Positions 23,801-35,095 are shown, counted from the first letter of the stretch. The stretch is DNA of 64,000 bases from Liolophura sinensis (GCF_032854445.1 NC_088307.1:11174017-11238016); one strand, 5' to 3'. A program made the numbers and translations. The notes: a model not told the origin generated them from the sequence alone.

Positions 23801-26800
23801 CATAAATCTGACTGCTGTTATATGTATTATTGAAAAATTCTTTCGTTACAACATTAGACAACAATCAAATAATTAGATGAGTAAATCTGTGATATAAGTG
23901 TTGTAGATCAAAAATCGATTTGGGTATGGCATTCAGGGTTTTTTGTTTTAAGCAGAAACATGATAAAAAAAAAATTTGACTTACACATTTTTCACTGTGC
24001 TTGTTATGTTGTAATATTAGAATAATATAGATGTGCAGTACAATGAGCACTAAAACTTTGGAATAAAAACTTGGAAAAAATTTTTGAAGCAAAACTTTGA
24101 AACAAGAATTCAGAAAAAAAGGTTTGGAACAAAACTTATGTATTGAATCAGGTGTGTTGGTGAACTGAGTGCAGTTCAGTATTAAAATAACCTGTTTCAT
24201 CTAATGATTTGATAGTGCACTCCACCATGGCAGCCACATGTACATGTATCCACTCCACTTTTCTTGTTTCCATCCTCACAGCATCAAGCAGTGTCGTTCA
24301 TCTTAGCAGACATGGCCATGGGGGTAGAGATCGCCCGTCTGGCCACCCAGAGGTCAGCCTGGGAGATCGACCAGGGCAGAAGAAACACATACTACGCTTC
24401 CATCGCTAAAGCTTTCGCTGGAGATGTGGCTAACAAATGTGCAACGGATGCTGTACAGGTAATATTATGGTTTGTCATGACCGTATACTTGTTGTTTTTT
24501 TTTCTTTATCCTTTTCTGGTTAAATAAACCAGATAGCTGTTTTGATTTTTTTTTTTTTTTTTGATTGGTGTTTTACGCCGTACTCAAGAATATTTCACTT
24601 ATACGACGGCGGCCAGCATTATGGTGGGTGGAAACCGGGCTGAGCCCGGGGGAAACCCACGACCATCCGCAGGTAGCTGACAGACCTTCCCACATATGGC
24701 CGGAGAGAAAGCCAGCATGAGCTGGACTTGAACTCACAGCGACCGCATTGGTGAGAGACTCCTGGGTCATTACGCTGCGCTAGCGCGCTAACCAACTGAG
24801 CCACGGAGGCCCCTAGCTGTTTTGAGTGTGTATCATTTTGCATCAACAAATCGTGTGGAAAAAAGAAATACAAGAGAACATGGCATTTTACGTGTTTCCT
24901 ACGACATGGCCCTCTACTTCCTCGGGAAGGTCTGCCAGCAACCTGCGGATGGTCGTGGGTTTCCCCCGGCCCCTGCGCGGTTTCCTCCCCCCATAATGCT
25001 GGCCACCGTCGTATAAGTGAAATATTCTTGAGTACGGTGTAAAACACCAGTCAAATAAAACAAAATAAATCCACTTCCTCTGCTGGTGGGCCTTGGTCAT
25101 AATAAGTGGCTGGTTGTTCCACCAATGAGGTGTGAATATCTCTATGTTGGGAAAGTTCGTCAGTAAATTGCCAAAGCTCGGTGGATTATCCCAGGTACTC
25201 AGGTTTCTTCCACGCATAAAACTAACAACCATTCTATACTTTAATTCTTCAACTGTTACAACAGCCTCTGTAACCAATGCTTTAAAATATTCTGAGAAAC
25301 CTTTGGGGTGTGAAAGAAATAATGTTTCAGTTTTATCTTAAATGTTACAAACAAATCATTTCAAGCAACATTGTTGTAACTCCACTGAAAAAATTGCCTT
25401 TATTGGTTGAAAATGTTGAAGATTTACTGTAAGTGAAAATTCGTGAGTGGCATTAAACAGTTATTGGATAAAATGAAAAGATATATTTAGATGTCCTGTA
25501 TTTGACTTTTTGCCGGATGCTAACAGTTCTCTGAGCTTCACCACCAAATGTAATATTTCCTTTATTTGCCTCTAAATTTTGGGTGAATTTTATGCCATAT
25601 GTGGCATGTACACTGTACATGTATATTTGCCCATGCTTGTTATACATTTGCCCATGCTTGTGATACATTTGCCCTTGCTTGGAATACATTTGCCCATGCT
25701 TGAAATACATTTGCCCACGTTTTGTATACATTTGCCCATGCTTGTAATACATTTGCCCTTGCTTGTTATACATTTGCCCATGCTTGTTATACATTTGCCC
25801 ATGCTTGTAATACATTTGCCCATGCTTGTTATACATTTGCCCATGCTTGTTATACATTTGCCCATGCTTGGAATACATTTGCCCATGCTTGGAATACATT
25901 TGCCCATGCTTGGAATACATTTGCACATGCTTTAAATACCTTTGCCCATGCTTTGTATACATTTGCCCATGCTCGTAATACATTTGCTCATGCTTGTTAT
26001 ACATTTGCCCACACTTAGAACACATTCAACTTCTTTTGCTTTGTTTTATCTATGAACTAAGCACTATTTTTAAGTAAATTGTGCTTATTTTACTCACATT
26101 TATATACAAAACTTGATGGGAGAGGGGCCTCTCTACCTGAAACATCTATGGGACTGCATTTTAAAAAAGGCTCATTTAGTATTTATTATGCAACTTAAGG
26201 CTTAAGCCATAAATTGCAAGTGCTTAAAAAGCCACATTCAGAACAGGAAAGAACTCAAATTGTGTTTGGTACATTGTTCTGCAGTAAAGAATCAATGTGT
26301 TGCTGTGCAAGAATTTTTGATATACGTCTTGAAGACATTTGCTGTTGGAGGGAACCCAGCACTTTTTTTTCAGTTTAACATGAGCTTAGAAGTGAGTCAT
26401 TTCCTACTATTGTTTTACAACCTGAAACCTTGTCGTAATCAAAACTGTCAAGTATGTGTGTTAGATTGCATGATTAATAAGAAAAATGTCTTTTGTTCCA
26501 CAGGTTTTTGGAGGAAATGGTTTTAACAGCGAATACCCTGTGGAAAAACTGATGAGGGATGCAAAAATTTATCAGGTAAGTTTGCTTTTGCCTTTTTCAG
26601 TTATTGTAATGCTTATAGAGTGTTGCCAGAGTCCTACTTCAGCCCTGTTTTCTCGCTTTGCATTCAGTATGAAGGTGATAGTGCAAAGACTAGTTGACCC
26701 GTACCAGTATAATGGCTCGGGAGGAGCGGCTTGTTGCCGGCTAAGTTAGAGATCAGTAGTTTTCCCTGAGCAGTCTGATTTACTCCACCCATAAAACTGT

Positions 26801-27724
26801 CTGCCAGTGTTGCCAGAGTCCTACTTCAGCCCTATTTCCTCGCTTTGCGTTCAGTATGAAGGGGATAGTGCAACAACTGGTTAACCCGTATCAATATAAT
26901 GGCTCGGGCGTCTCAGTGATGCAGCTCTAGATAAAAGAGCAGTGGAAATCCCGTCCTGCAACAATGAGGTACATTACCTACACCCCAAGGATTCCTTTGT
27001 CATCATATGACTGAAAACTTGTTGAGCACGACGTTAGACCCCAAGCACGCACTTCAGCCCTAAGAGAAACCAGGCGGAAATAGGAAAATGATATAATGGA
27101 TACCCTGTGGAACAGAGTTAATAGCACAGTTCAAAATTATGTACCATGAATAACACTATTTAGCCCCAGTTAGTGAAGAGTCCTCAAAACCAGATCTTCG
27201 GCAGTTCCATAAAATTTTCGTGAGGTGACGTGATAATATTCCTAGTGTGATGATGAATGAGGAAGATGAGACGTCGAGTAAGGCAGTTATGTTGGAATGA
27301 CGTGCACTTTTGAAAGTACCGCATTATTTGTCGCCATCTGTCAGCGATGAGCGACGCCAAGTGCTGTCACACCAGGCGGAATTGGAACGACAGAAAACTT
27401 TTGTTTCTGTACTGTACCCGGAAACTAACAACAGCGGTTTTAATACAATGGAGATTGTTTTTTTTTTTTTTTTTTTTTTTTATGAAATTTATGAAAGCAA
27501 TTCAGATTATCTAGACCTCTATCATTTTATTCTGCTTTTAAGACATACAAGGCTTGACACTGAAGTAGCTCCCTTTAGTGAAAAGTTCATGAACATATTG
27601 TTAAACAATAATCAGATCAATAAATAAATATGCTCTACACTTTCAGATTTATGAAGGGACAGCTCAAATCCAGCGTCTCATCATCGCAAGAGAATTACTG
27701 GCAAAGGCGAAACAGTCCATGTAA
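14888..27724 (+). CDS. ACADM: Medium-chain acyl-CoA dehydrogenase, mitochondrial; complete, 13 exons
   Basis: Catalyses the first, FAD-dependent step of mitochondrial beta-oxidation of medium-chain acyl-CoAs and passes electrons to ETF. Exons: 14888-14917, 15754-15859, 16172-16269, 17126-17195, 18522-18622, 19144-19224, 19520-19759, 21185-21256, 21860-21928, 22648-22743, 24282-24458, 26504-26575, 27647-27724. All introns are GT-AG, phases agree and the sum is 1290 nt, 429 residues (human 421). Residues 1 to about 40 are basic, Ser/Ala-rich and acid-free, a matrix-targeting presequence. [15 protein letters not shown] opens the N-terminal helical domain. [12 protein letters not shown] (163-174) and KMWITNGG mark the FAD and substrate site. 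[16 protein letters not shown] and [20 protein letters not shown] are in the C-terminal domain. The catalytic base is Glu407 in IYEGTAQ. No frameshift or missing key residue is seen. Long and short-branched paralogues fit less well. Confidence 0.97.
15435..15605 (+). mobile_element. SINE family 2 remnant in ACADM intron 1
   Basis: Degenerate match to the central and 3' region (CACAAGGAGACACAGTATA, then ATGACTCTTCGTCGTC), with a CA run in between. Confidence 0.45.
15960..16090 (-). repeat. tRNA-like SINE remnant in ACADM intron 2
   Basis: The - strand has CAGGTTCAAATCCAGC, a good box B, in a stretch resembling a tRNA-derived head. No clear body or tail is visible. Confidence 0.35.
16655..16820 (+). 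mobile_element. 5'-truncated SINE family 1 in ACADM intron 3
   Basis: Body and tail only. The block TTTCCTCCGGGCTCTGCCCAG is duplicated in tandem at about 16688-16730. Confidence 0.8.
17300..17480 (+). mobile_element. Degenerate SINE family 1 in ACADM intron 4
   Basis: Recognisable GTTCTGGTTAGCG, CTCATGCTGGCTTCC and TATAAGTGAAATATT, with many changes and no tail. Confidence 0.65.
17805..18058 (+). mobile_element. Near full-length SINE family 1 in ACADM intron 4
   Basis: It has the tRNA-like head (GTCCGTGGCTGAAGGGGCTA), the body and an AATCAAATAAATAAAA tail. A short deletion lies in the box B region. Confidence 0.85.
18655..18793 (+). mobile_element. SINE family 1 with internal deletion in ACADM intron 5
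   Basis: Parts of the head (GTGGTTAGATGCCAGCGC) and tail (AATCAAATAAATAAATG) are joined with much of the middle missing. Confidence 0.7.
19826..20019 (+). repeat. 97-bp tandem duplication in ACADM intron 7
   Basis: Two near-identical copies, each with the palindromic GATATCCAGATATC and ending GGGCCAGTTTAATTTGGG. Confidence 0.85.
20128..20500 (+). mobile_element. SINE family 2 in ACADM intron 7
   Basis: It has a box B-like segment (GGATCAAACCCAGG), then GTCATATCAAAGACTTTAAA, and the conserved 3' end AATTGTTAAGTACGATATTA with ACCCCAAG. An internal block around GTCTGGTGTCNTTGGCATGA is duplicated. Confidence 0.75.
20585..20835 (+). mobile_element. SINE family 2 in ACADM intron 7
   Basis: GTCGGGTCACACCTAAGAC, then AGTATAATGGCTCGGGCGGG, ending GAAAAATTGTTAAGTACAAC and TTAAACCCCAA. 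Confidence 0.8.
21380..21450 (+). repeat. Dispersed repeat, partner at 37768-37835
   Basis: CCTATGTTACAGTAAATGTG through GTCACGTGATACAG is closely matched at 37768-37835. The family is unknown. Confidence 0.6.
22426..22606 (-). mobile_element. 5'-truncated SINE family 1 next to ACADM exon 10
   Basis: TGTAACTTGA flanks it at 22426-22435 and 22597-22606; the insertion is 22436-22596. It is truncated at the GGCCGCATGTGAGAAGG junction. The right duplication ends 41 nt before exon 10, so it sits at or beside the branch-point zone. Confidence 0.85.
22795..23110 (+). repeat. Diverged tandem duplication of about 170 bp in ACADM intron 10
   Basis: Two copies share CTTGGACACCYGAT, GATCTGGGTGATARTAA and TTTAGCAG. 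Confidence 0.7.
23594..23668 (+). repeat. Short tandem repeat (TTTTTGTCCGCCGGG units)
   Basis: Four to five units of about 17-18 bp in ACADM intron 10. Confidence 0.75.
24534..24825 (-). mobile_element. Full-length SINE family 1 in ACADM intron 11
   Basis: Target-site duplication TAGCTGTTTTGA at 24534-24545 and 24814-24825. The insertion 24546-24813 is one of the least diverged copies, with an intact tRNA-like head (CTCAGTTGGTTAGCGCGC read on the - strand). Confidence 0.92.
24916..25080 (+). mobile_element. 5'-truncated SINE family 1 in ACADM intron 11
   Basis: ACTTCCTC flanks it at 24916-24923 and 25073-25080. The copy starts at GGGAAGGTCTGCC, lacking the tRNA head, and ends in a variant AATAAAACAAAATAAAT tail. 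Confidence 0.85.
25615..26022. repeat. 21-bp minisatellite in ACADM intron 11
   Basis: About 19 copies of ATACATTTGCCCATGCTTGT plus one base. With a period of seven codons and few stops, two frames on each strand stay open for 98 to 190 codons. None has a start, splice or family context. Confidence 0.93.
26660..27050 (+). mobile_element. Two partial SINE family 2 copies in ACADM intron 12
   Basis: A 5' partial copy at about 26660-26760 and a fuller one at about 26815-27050. Both contain TATAATGGCTCGGG and TTTCCTCGCTTTGCRTTCAG. The second ends AACTTGTTGAGCACGACG. They share a duplicated CAGAGTCCTACTTCAGCCCT lead-in. Confidence 0.7.
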
Positions 27725-28607
27725 CTGGGTGTGCAAGAGCATTCAAGGGAGATAATGAATTGCTCAAAGGGCGGAAGATTACCAAGGGGAGATAACTCAC
27801 TCGGATTTGTGTTCCCCTTGAAGCGATGGGTATGAATGTAGGCAGTGTGGCAATTTACCAGGTTACAAAGTATATTTATACCTAGATATCAGTGTGAGCG
27901 GATCAGTGTGAATCTGAACAATTTAAACGTCCATGATCATGTGTTATACAGTTCTGCATAGTTCCTGGTATGATATTTGAGGGTTTTTTGGCGTATTTTC
28001 TTCTTGGTCAATCTGTCTGTTGTCATCAATAAATGCTATGTACAAAACTCAGTGGCAGTATTTAGTTTATATTAACATAAGGTTGTACATCATCTAGAAA
28101 ACAGGCTTTCCATGTAGCACTATATGAAATGACATTGTTTAAGCAGATTTCATTTTGAACTATCTTATACGGGTATGCGTATTTTATGTCTCATTAAATC
28201 TTGCAGGAGATGTTGCCAGTCTCTGTATGCAATCTCAGCAATGTTGTTGGCCCAAGAGCTACACAGAGGCTCAGCTTGCAAAGCCTTCTAAATATACTTC
28301 ATTTAGCTTAAATAAACAGCAGTCATGTATGGAAATTAAGCAATATAATTATCCACTCCAATGACATTGAAGATTTTGTAAGTAATTATGAACAGTCGCA
28401 TGTATTTAAAAGCATGTACATTAAAACTGTTCCGTACTGTTAAGATGCTGTGTGTTGTTCTTTGTCTAAAACGGATCGTCAAGTTGCAGGATCAAATCCA
28501 GCTTTCACAGGTTTGGCTGTTGGCTTTAAGATGGGCAGAGTGTCAGGTGCCTCTGGGTGGCAGTAAATAGAACTACAGTCAATACTGAAGTTGGGTTAAA
28601 TGTATCA
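27725..28607 (+). other. ACADM 3' UTR and flank
   Basis: AATAAA at 28029-28034 is a good poly(A) signal 305 bp after the stop codon. Beyond it I see no further gene. Confidence 0.55.
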
Positions 28608-28763
28608 CTGGCCGTACGTGGGGAGATCTGGCAGCAACCTGCAGATGGTCGTGGGTTTCCGCTGGATTCTGCCTGGTCTCCTCCCTCCATAATGCTGGAC
28701 GTCATTGTATAAGTGAAATATTCTTGGGAATGGCGTGAAACATCAATTAGATAAATAAGTCCA
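28608..28763 (+). mobile_element. 5'-truncated SINE family 1
   Basis: It begins at GGCCGTACGTGGGGAG and ends ATTAGATAAATAAG. The tRNA head is absent. Confidence 0.8.
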
Positions 28764-29439
28764 GTGGACATAGAAGAAAAAAAAAATTTGGTCATGAATT
28801 TTATTCTAGATGTGTGGCCAAAAATGTCCATTTAGGAAACAAATGTCCCGCACCTAAGAATGTGGAACAGGCACTAAAAGAAACTTGCAGAAACGTAAAG
28901 ACGTACTGCAAACCAGAGGAAGGACAACAGTGTGATAGCTGGCAAATGGTCACGTGCAACAGATGAAATGCAGTTTCTTGTCAGTTGACCTCATTTGGGT
29001 TTTATTCTAACTGTAAGTAGTTAGCAGCAAATTACACACCCTCTAGCATATTGGCTTCAGCAGAAGTTGTAAAACATAATGCAGTGATGTTAATTGCAAT
29101 TTGTTGGACTTCACTGGTTTAAGAATAGTAAGCAGTTCTGATTTCATGGTACTTCCGGGCAGGATAAACAATAATGTTAAAATACTGTAACTCTTGGCAA
29201 GAATGCGCAGTTCAGCAAATTGAAAGATGATGTAAAGTTTTGTGACTCCTTAAACTTAAGGACTCAGCATAGTTTCACATCGAAAAATTCACACAAGATG
29301 TGTGTTTGATTTTCCATCTTCCCCTCTCAACCCACCATAAACAAAGTGAATAATATACGAAGGCTTAATACATCGATAATTTATAACCATGCTACTTAGG
29401 CATAAATACAGAGCCAGCTGTAATCACATAGTGAATCCG
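28764..29439. other. Intergenic AT-rich DNA
   Basis: No supported gene or repeat seen. Confidence 0.45.
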
Positions 29440-29590
29440 GCCATACGTCTGGCAGCAACTTGCGGATGATTGTGGGTTTCCATCTGGCTCTGCCTGGTTT
29501 TCATCCACCATAATGCTGGCCGCCGTCGTATAAGTGAAATATTCTTGAGTATGACGTCAAACACCAATCAAACAAATACCGGTAAATAAA
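29440..29590 (+). mobile_element. 5'-truncated SINE family 1
   Basis: It begins at CCGGCCATACGTCTGG. The flanks AATCACATAGTGAATCCG and AATCACAGTGAGTCCG look like an imperfect duplication. Confidence 0.8.
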
Positions 29591-30619
29591 TCACAGTGAG
29601 TCCGATTGTTTGGAATAAATTACAAGACATGATATAATCTCACTTTTAATGAACTTGAATAAAGCATTGAGTAATGGTTGATCAACTCTGTAATTTATTT
29701 TCATGTATATATAAAGAATACATTCAGACTAAAAGCAAGATCAGAGTGCCTAGATCCACACATGTAGTTGTGGTGACTATTACAGTCAAATACATTAATA
29801 AATGAAATTTGTGAATTAACCCAGTGAGTTTGAGATGAAATCCTAGTTTTCCTGCACAGCCAGTAGAAACAAAACATGGTCAACATATGTTTTTGAACAA
29901 GAGCTTTGTAAAAGTTGCTGTCATGGGACATATCTGTACCAGAAGGCGATTCATTTCCTCCTTTATGAATCTGGTTTGGTGACGATATTGTCACAGACAA
30001 AAAAGCCTTTTAATAAAATCATCCTGATACTTAGTTGATATTTTGACATCACAGAATGTCCTATGTTCTCATCAAATGAAATTGTGCTGTGATTTTCCTG
30101 CAACAAAATTCATGAAAATCAAAGCTCTGCAATGTTCCATTCAGGGTTCGTACGCGGCCTGAAAAACCTTGAAAGTCCTTGAAAATCAAAATTATATTTC
30201 CAGTCCCTGGAAAACCTTGAAAATGTAGCCAGGTTCTTGAAAAGTAATTGAAAACTGATGAAAAAAAATAATCAGACAATTTTATTCAGTAAGGACGAAA
30301 TCCTGGCTGCGAATGTCTAATTTTTCTTTCGGTCGCGTTTCTGGGCATTTCAATAAACTTCAGATTATAAACCTAACCTCTGCCATATATCCGCCAATTT
30401 CCTGCCTTTCTTTTCAATATGTTATTGATGCATGTCAGTGGCAGAGATAGTAAGCTCAGACTTATACGCATGGGCAGTGGTGGCTAAAAACGGAAGCTGT
30501 GCAAAAACATGCGCAAACGTTGTCGAAAAAAAGTGATGATGAAGCGCAAAATCAAAAATTGCCAGGCAGGTGCAAGTATAGCCACCAGTGGCTGGAAAAT
30601 GCTCAATATTCAGCGTGAT

Positions 30620-33600
30620 TGGAAGCAGATATTACTGACCAACACAATGCGAAATGTGCCATTTGTGTGAGGAAGTTTGATCATGGGGGAAATGGGTGAA
30701 GCTGCAATGACAAGCCACATGCGAGGCGCAAAGCATGGTAAAAACATGCGTAAGTTTAGCCGATTGAAAACGCCACGTGTGGCTGATCTTTTACGCCCAG
30801 AAGGCCGTACCACTGCAACAGCAACGAGCAGTGAAAGGATACCCCAAGAGATAAAAAGGACATCCACTGTGGAGTGATGCCCAAGCCGGTCAGGGTAAGC
30901 TTTTACTTTTAAAGCTTTTTTCTTCACGTGAAATTTTCCCTTGGCTAGATCTGATAAGTAAGTAGGCTTTGTGCCCTGTTTATTTGTTTGCGTTTTTTTT
31001 CGTATACATCCTTAGTCAGACGACTAATTGATTTCAGTTAACACTACATCTGCTGCATTTCAGAGGTCAGAGGGGGGGGGGGGGACTTTGTAAAGACAAA
31101 ATTTGACTAGGGTGGACAACTTTAGTTACATCTTTCGAATTCAGCTGCACATGTAATCTGGAAATATTTGTTTATTCTTCTTTTTCCTCATTTTTTATTT
31201 ATAGATGATGTCACAGATTTTAGTTGAGTTTTGGAGAATAGTATCTTGTGATAAGGATTTCCTAAACGGTTTCTTATTAACAGCCCTTTCGTCCACAAGC
31301 ATGTTTTTCAAAAACATTTTTAAAAAAGTTTACAGAGACCACTTATAGTGTTTGAAGGCATTATGGTTTTGGTATCTAGATTTATATAAATACCATTGAA
31401 TATTCAGTTCTTTTAATTTATTTCAAAGAGGGGCTAAATGTGATGTAATTCTTTAATTAATCATGTGTGTAAGTTAGTGATTTGTAGACTAGTTAGTAAG
31501 TAGTACGCAGGTTTTGCCACTTAATTCAAACTAAGGTGATGCATTTCTTTCTTACTAGTTCAGCTTCAGCTTCAACTACAAGTTCATTTGTTGTACCTGA
31601 AGAAACAATTCAAGCAGAGATAATCTGAGCTCTACATACAGTCAGGAATCACCATTCTTTTAGATCAAATGAAGGATAGCTGATAGCAGAATAGCAGAAC
31701 GATTCGCTTGTGGGGGAAATGAAAACAGCATATCTATGCTGCTTTGGCGTAGCAACTTATTTCCAGGGTTTGCTGGATAAACAGCTGATGACCAGTCTTG
31801 ATGCTTTTCTTCTCTGTTTTGACGAAAGCCTGAACACACTGACTAAGAAAAAGCAGCTGGATATCCATATCAGATACTGGGCAGGAGTAGTTACACAACA
31901 CTATGGTTCCTAGTTTATGTTCATTTATTTATTTATTTTATTTGATTGGTGTTTTACACCGTACTCAAAAATATTTCACTTATACGAAAGCGGCCAGCAT
32001 TATTGTGGGTGGAAACCGGGCACAGCCCAGGGAAAACCCACAATCATCCGCAGGTTGCTGGAAGACATCCCACGTACGGCCGGAGAGGAAACCAGCATGA
32101 GCTGGCCTTGAACTCACAGCGACCGCATTGGTGAGAGACTGCTGGGTCATTACGCTGCGCTAGCGCGCTAACCAACTGAGCCATGGAGGCCCCTCCTAGT
32201 TTATGAGCCATGTGGATGCTAATACCCTACTCGCTAATTTCAACACAAGTGTTAGTAATATCATCATGCATCACTTTATACAAGTGTCAATTGATGGACC
32301 AAGTGTTAATTGGTTATTCCATTTCTTATTAGAAGATCAAATGGAGAATGAATATGGAAGTACCTTGTTGACTATCGCCAGTTGTGGACTTCAGGTTCTA
32401 CATGGTGCGTTTAAAGACCGCTTTATAGGCTCAGGTGCTCTGGCTGTAGACAAATTTCTGTCCTCCCTTTATTTGCATTTCAAAGACACACCAGCACGTA
32501 GAGAGGATTTGACAACAATCACTGGGACAAATGCGTTTTCTCTCAAATTTTGCAACCACAGGTAAAAAATTGCCTTTTGCAAGGTCAGAGAATTCACAAT
32601 CAGCCTTTCAGCTCTTTGCAGTTATCTGAGTTTTGTTTTCCAAATGCATTCACTTTTCCAGCTTTTGGCTTCATCATTGCAGCATTACTAGTATTATTAG
32701 TATTGTCAAAATCTTTGAACAGAATATATAAATATTGGATTATTTCATGAAATGAGCCAAAATTATAATTTTCTTATGTGCCACTGACATTTTTTGGAAT
32801 CAAATTTTAGATGAAATGTGGTAAATAAATACAATTTAAATGAAATTGGGCATAAAAATGCATGAAATTAACTTAATGACATTATATGTATGTATTATTC
32901 TAAAATAATTTCTTCAGTCTTTTTTAAACAGGTGGCTAGAGAATGTTCCTGTTACGGAAAAAGCCATCCAGATTTTGATAGATATACTGAAGTTTGTTGG
33001 AGAGGTTCGGACAAGAAAAGTGAAGGACCCAGGGACCAAGTCCTTCAACACAGTGAAGGCAACATGCCGAGACCCCCTCCTACTCATCCTACTAAGACCC
33101 CCTCCCACTAAGCTTCATGTCTACCTGTCAGTAGCTAAGATTTTCACTCCTTTCCTCACACTGTATCAGACTGACAGACCACTGACCCCACTTATGAGTG
33201 ATGATCTTCTCAGTGTCATCAAAGACTTACTAAACAGGTTTATTAAGCACAATGTTGTCAAAGATAGTCGGAGAGCTTTTAAAGCTGTTCACTTGTGTTC
33301 GGCAGAGAAGTCTCACCATTGTGATATGAAGAAAATAGACCTTAGATTTAGTGCAGAGAATAAGCTGCGCAAAGTCATTTCTAACAACTCTCTGAGTGAC
33401 AGGCAAGAGTCAGAGCTAAGAAATGACTTTAAGGAAAGGATGGTCAAGGTTGTGAAAAAGCTTCAAGAAAAATCTCCTCAAAAGCACAGTGTTGTGAAGA
33501 ATTTGAAGTGCTCAGACCCAAGAGAAATGCATGAAACAGTGCTGGAAGCCAATTGAAATTTAAGACTTTTGGCTGAATCAAAAAAAAAAAATAGTGGGCC

Positions 33601-34291
33601 CAGTGTAATGCAATTCTTGCTCAGTATTCTGAATTTTTAGATGAAAAAGACCCTAAGTTGCCTTGAAAATGCAAGGATTTTAATCCCAAGGATGTTACCC
33701 AGCGTTTGGATGTGCTCCTGCATGACGAAATGAAAAGTTGTTTCCCCCTACTTTAGAAGGTTGTTGGCCAATTGCTCCGGTTATCCCATGGCCAGGCCTT
33801 CTTGGTTGAGCATGGATTCTCAATAAACAAGGAGGTTTTTGTAGAGAATCTACAAGAAAAAAGTTTGGTGTCACTAAGAAATATATATGGACACATTGCT
33901 GTTGTGGATGATGTTACCAATGTGCAGTTGACCAAAGCACTCGTTTCGGCTGCTCGCAGTGCAATGCTACAATACATAACCCATCTCTCAGAAAAAAGAT
34001 GTGAACAAGAAGTCTCAGCGAAGCAAGAAGTGGAAGGAGTTGACGGATGAGGTTGAAGCCTTCAAGAAGAAAAGGAAACGTTTGGACAGACGCAGCAGTG
34101 AAAAGTCCGCAGATAAGGCAGAGTCATTGGGACAGCTGACCTTGATTGCCAAGTCAAATAGTCTGAGACGCAGTGCGCGAGAAATCCTCGGAAAAAGACA
34201 AAATCGACAAACACATCAACGAACTTGTGAAAAGCTTAGCAAACTGATTCTAAAACAGTGTTCATTCGAAGCAGATAGTTCCGACTTGTGA
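30620..34291 (+). pseudogene. hAT-like transposase, broken, with BED-like zinc finger and one intron
   Basis: Coding blocks in order: a BED-like finger at about 30625-30760 (CAICVRKF, then SHMRGAKHGK after a frame change); a block at 31710-31914 with TAYLCCFGVATYF and LLCFDESLN; a block at 32203-32561 with SNIIMHHFIQVSIDGPSVNW, ASCGLQVLHGAF and DTPARREDLTTITG; and a block from 32932 with WLENVPVTEKAIQ, reading to a stop at 33554-33556. A 33772-34050 block (LSHGQAFLVEHGFSINKEV) ends the protein. A GT-AG intron, 32562-32931, joins NHR to WLENV in frame. Breaks: a frameshift in the finger, stops and lost sequence between finger and core, a SINE in the core, and frame changes after 33554. It is not expected to be functional. 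The family resemblance is to hAT-derived proteins common in invertebrate genomes. Confidence 0.8.
31908..32205 (-). mobile_element. Full-length SINE family 1 inside the hAT transposase
   Basis: TCCTAGTTTATG is duplicated at 31908-31919 and 32194-32205, bounding a 274-bp insertion (31920-32193). It falls between the HYGS and FMSHVDAN parts of the transposase, so it postdates the transposon. Confidence 0.95.
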
Positions 34292-34941
34292 ACTGTATCC
34301 ATGTGCAATTTTAATTTGCCAACATGAAACAAATGATTCTTGTCATTGACTTTGCTAGTCATTGATTAAGTCAATGACAGCATATGAAACAGAATTATGT
34401 TTCTGCCGACAGACAATTATAAAGACAAAAAAACCTGTATTCGCTATTTTCTTCAGCTTTCGATGCATCCAGTATCAAGTTATGTTTGAATAAAGTTACT
34501 GCCTTGTCATATTGGCAAATACTGCAAAATCTGAAGTTTGTTTTTTGTTTTCCTAAATTATAATTCATCTTGGGGACTGTGGACAAATGGTGAACAAATA
34601 GGCTTAAGTTATGCGTCAGTTTTACAGTCAGAAAAAAAAAAAGACTGAAACATGAAGTAGTAAATTATTTTTCTTTTCCTTTTGTGAAATAGGTTTGTTT
34701 GATACACATACATGTAGATTTGCTGCGTGCTCGTCACTGGGGAGTAATGGCGTCTGTTTGCTGAAGTTCCTGTATGTGCGCATACCTTACAAGTGCATTG
34801 GCACTGGCATCACTATTCTTTGATTTGGACGATGGCCTTGAAAAGTACTCGAAAATTAACTTTCGAAAGTCCTTGAATTTTGTGAGAGGAAAAGTGTACG
34901 AACCCTGTTTTTTTATTTATTTATTTGATTGGTTTTTTTAA

Positions 34942-35095
34942 GTTGATCATGGAGAAAAAACTGCACTGGTTGGATTGGCCAATTTCATGGCTTCACAGTG
35001 TAATTTTATCAGTCTACACAGAACTAAATGCCTTCAGAATATGCTTGAATAAACACCTTGCGAACATGCGAAAAGGCTGAAGACTTACAGTAGCT
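34942..35095 (+). mobile_element. Small inverted-repeat element (MITE-like), truncated copy
   Basis: It shares TTGGTTGGATTGGCCAATTT-type core and AATAAACACCTTGC with the copies at 51.0, 52.0 and 63.7 kb. Confidence 0.65.

Larger units (their letters stand above)
30142..34907 (+). mobile_element. hAT-type DNA transposon, decayed, 4.77 kb
   Basis: Terminal inverted repeats are CAGGGTTCGTAC at 30142-30153 and GTACGAACCCTG at 34896-34907. Subterminal CCTTGAAA motifs repeat at both ends. It encloses transposase remnants on the + strand. The CAGGG start is typical of hAT elements. I find no target-site duplication: the left flank is GTTCCATT, and the right flank is an A/T run from a SINE tail fragment (34908-34940) that may have overwritten it. 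Confidence 0.8.

Noticed and set aside
24619-25277. Long - strand frames of 129-142 codons between ACADM exons 11 and 12
   Set aside because: They consist of two SINE copies and flanks. The recurring HAGFLSG and [11 protein letters not shown] peptides are translations of the SINE body seen at many other sites.
25453-26025. 190-codon - strand frame with MYNKHGQ repeats
   Set aside because: It is produced by the 21-bp intronic minisatellite, and other frames on both strands are equally open.
32203-33556. A host gene derived from a hAT transposase
   Set aside because: The inverted ends are still recognisable, a SINE splits the core and there are several frame changes. This points to a dead transposon rather than a domesticated gene.
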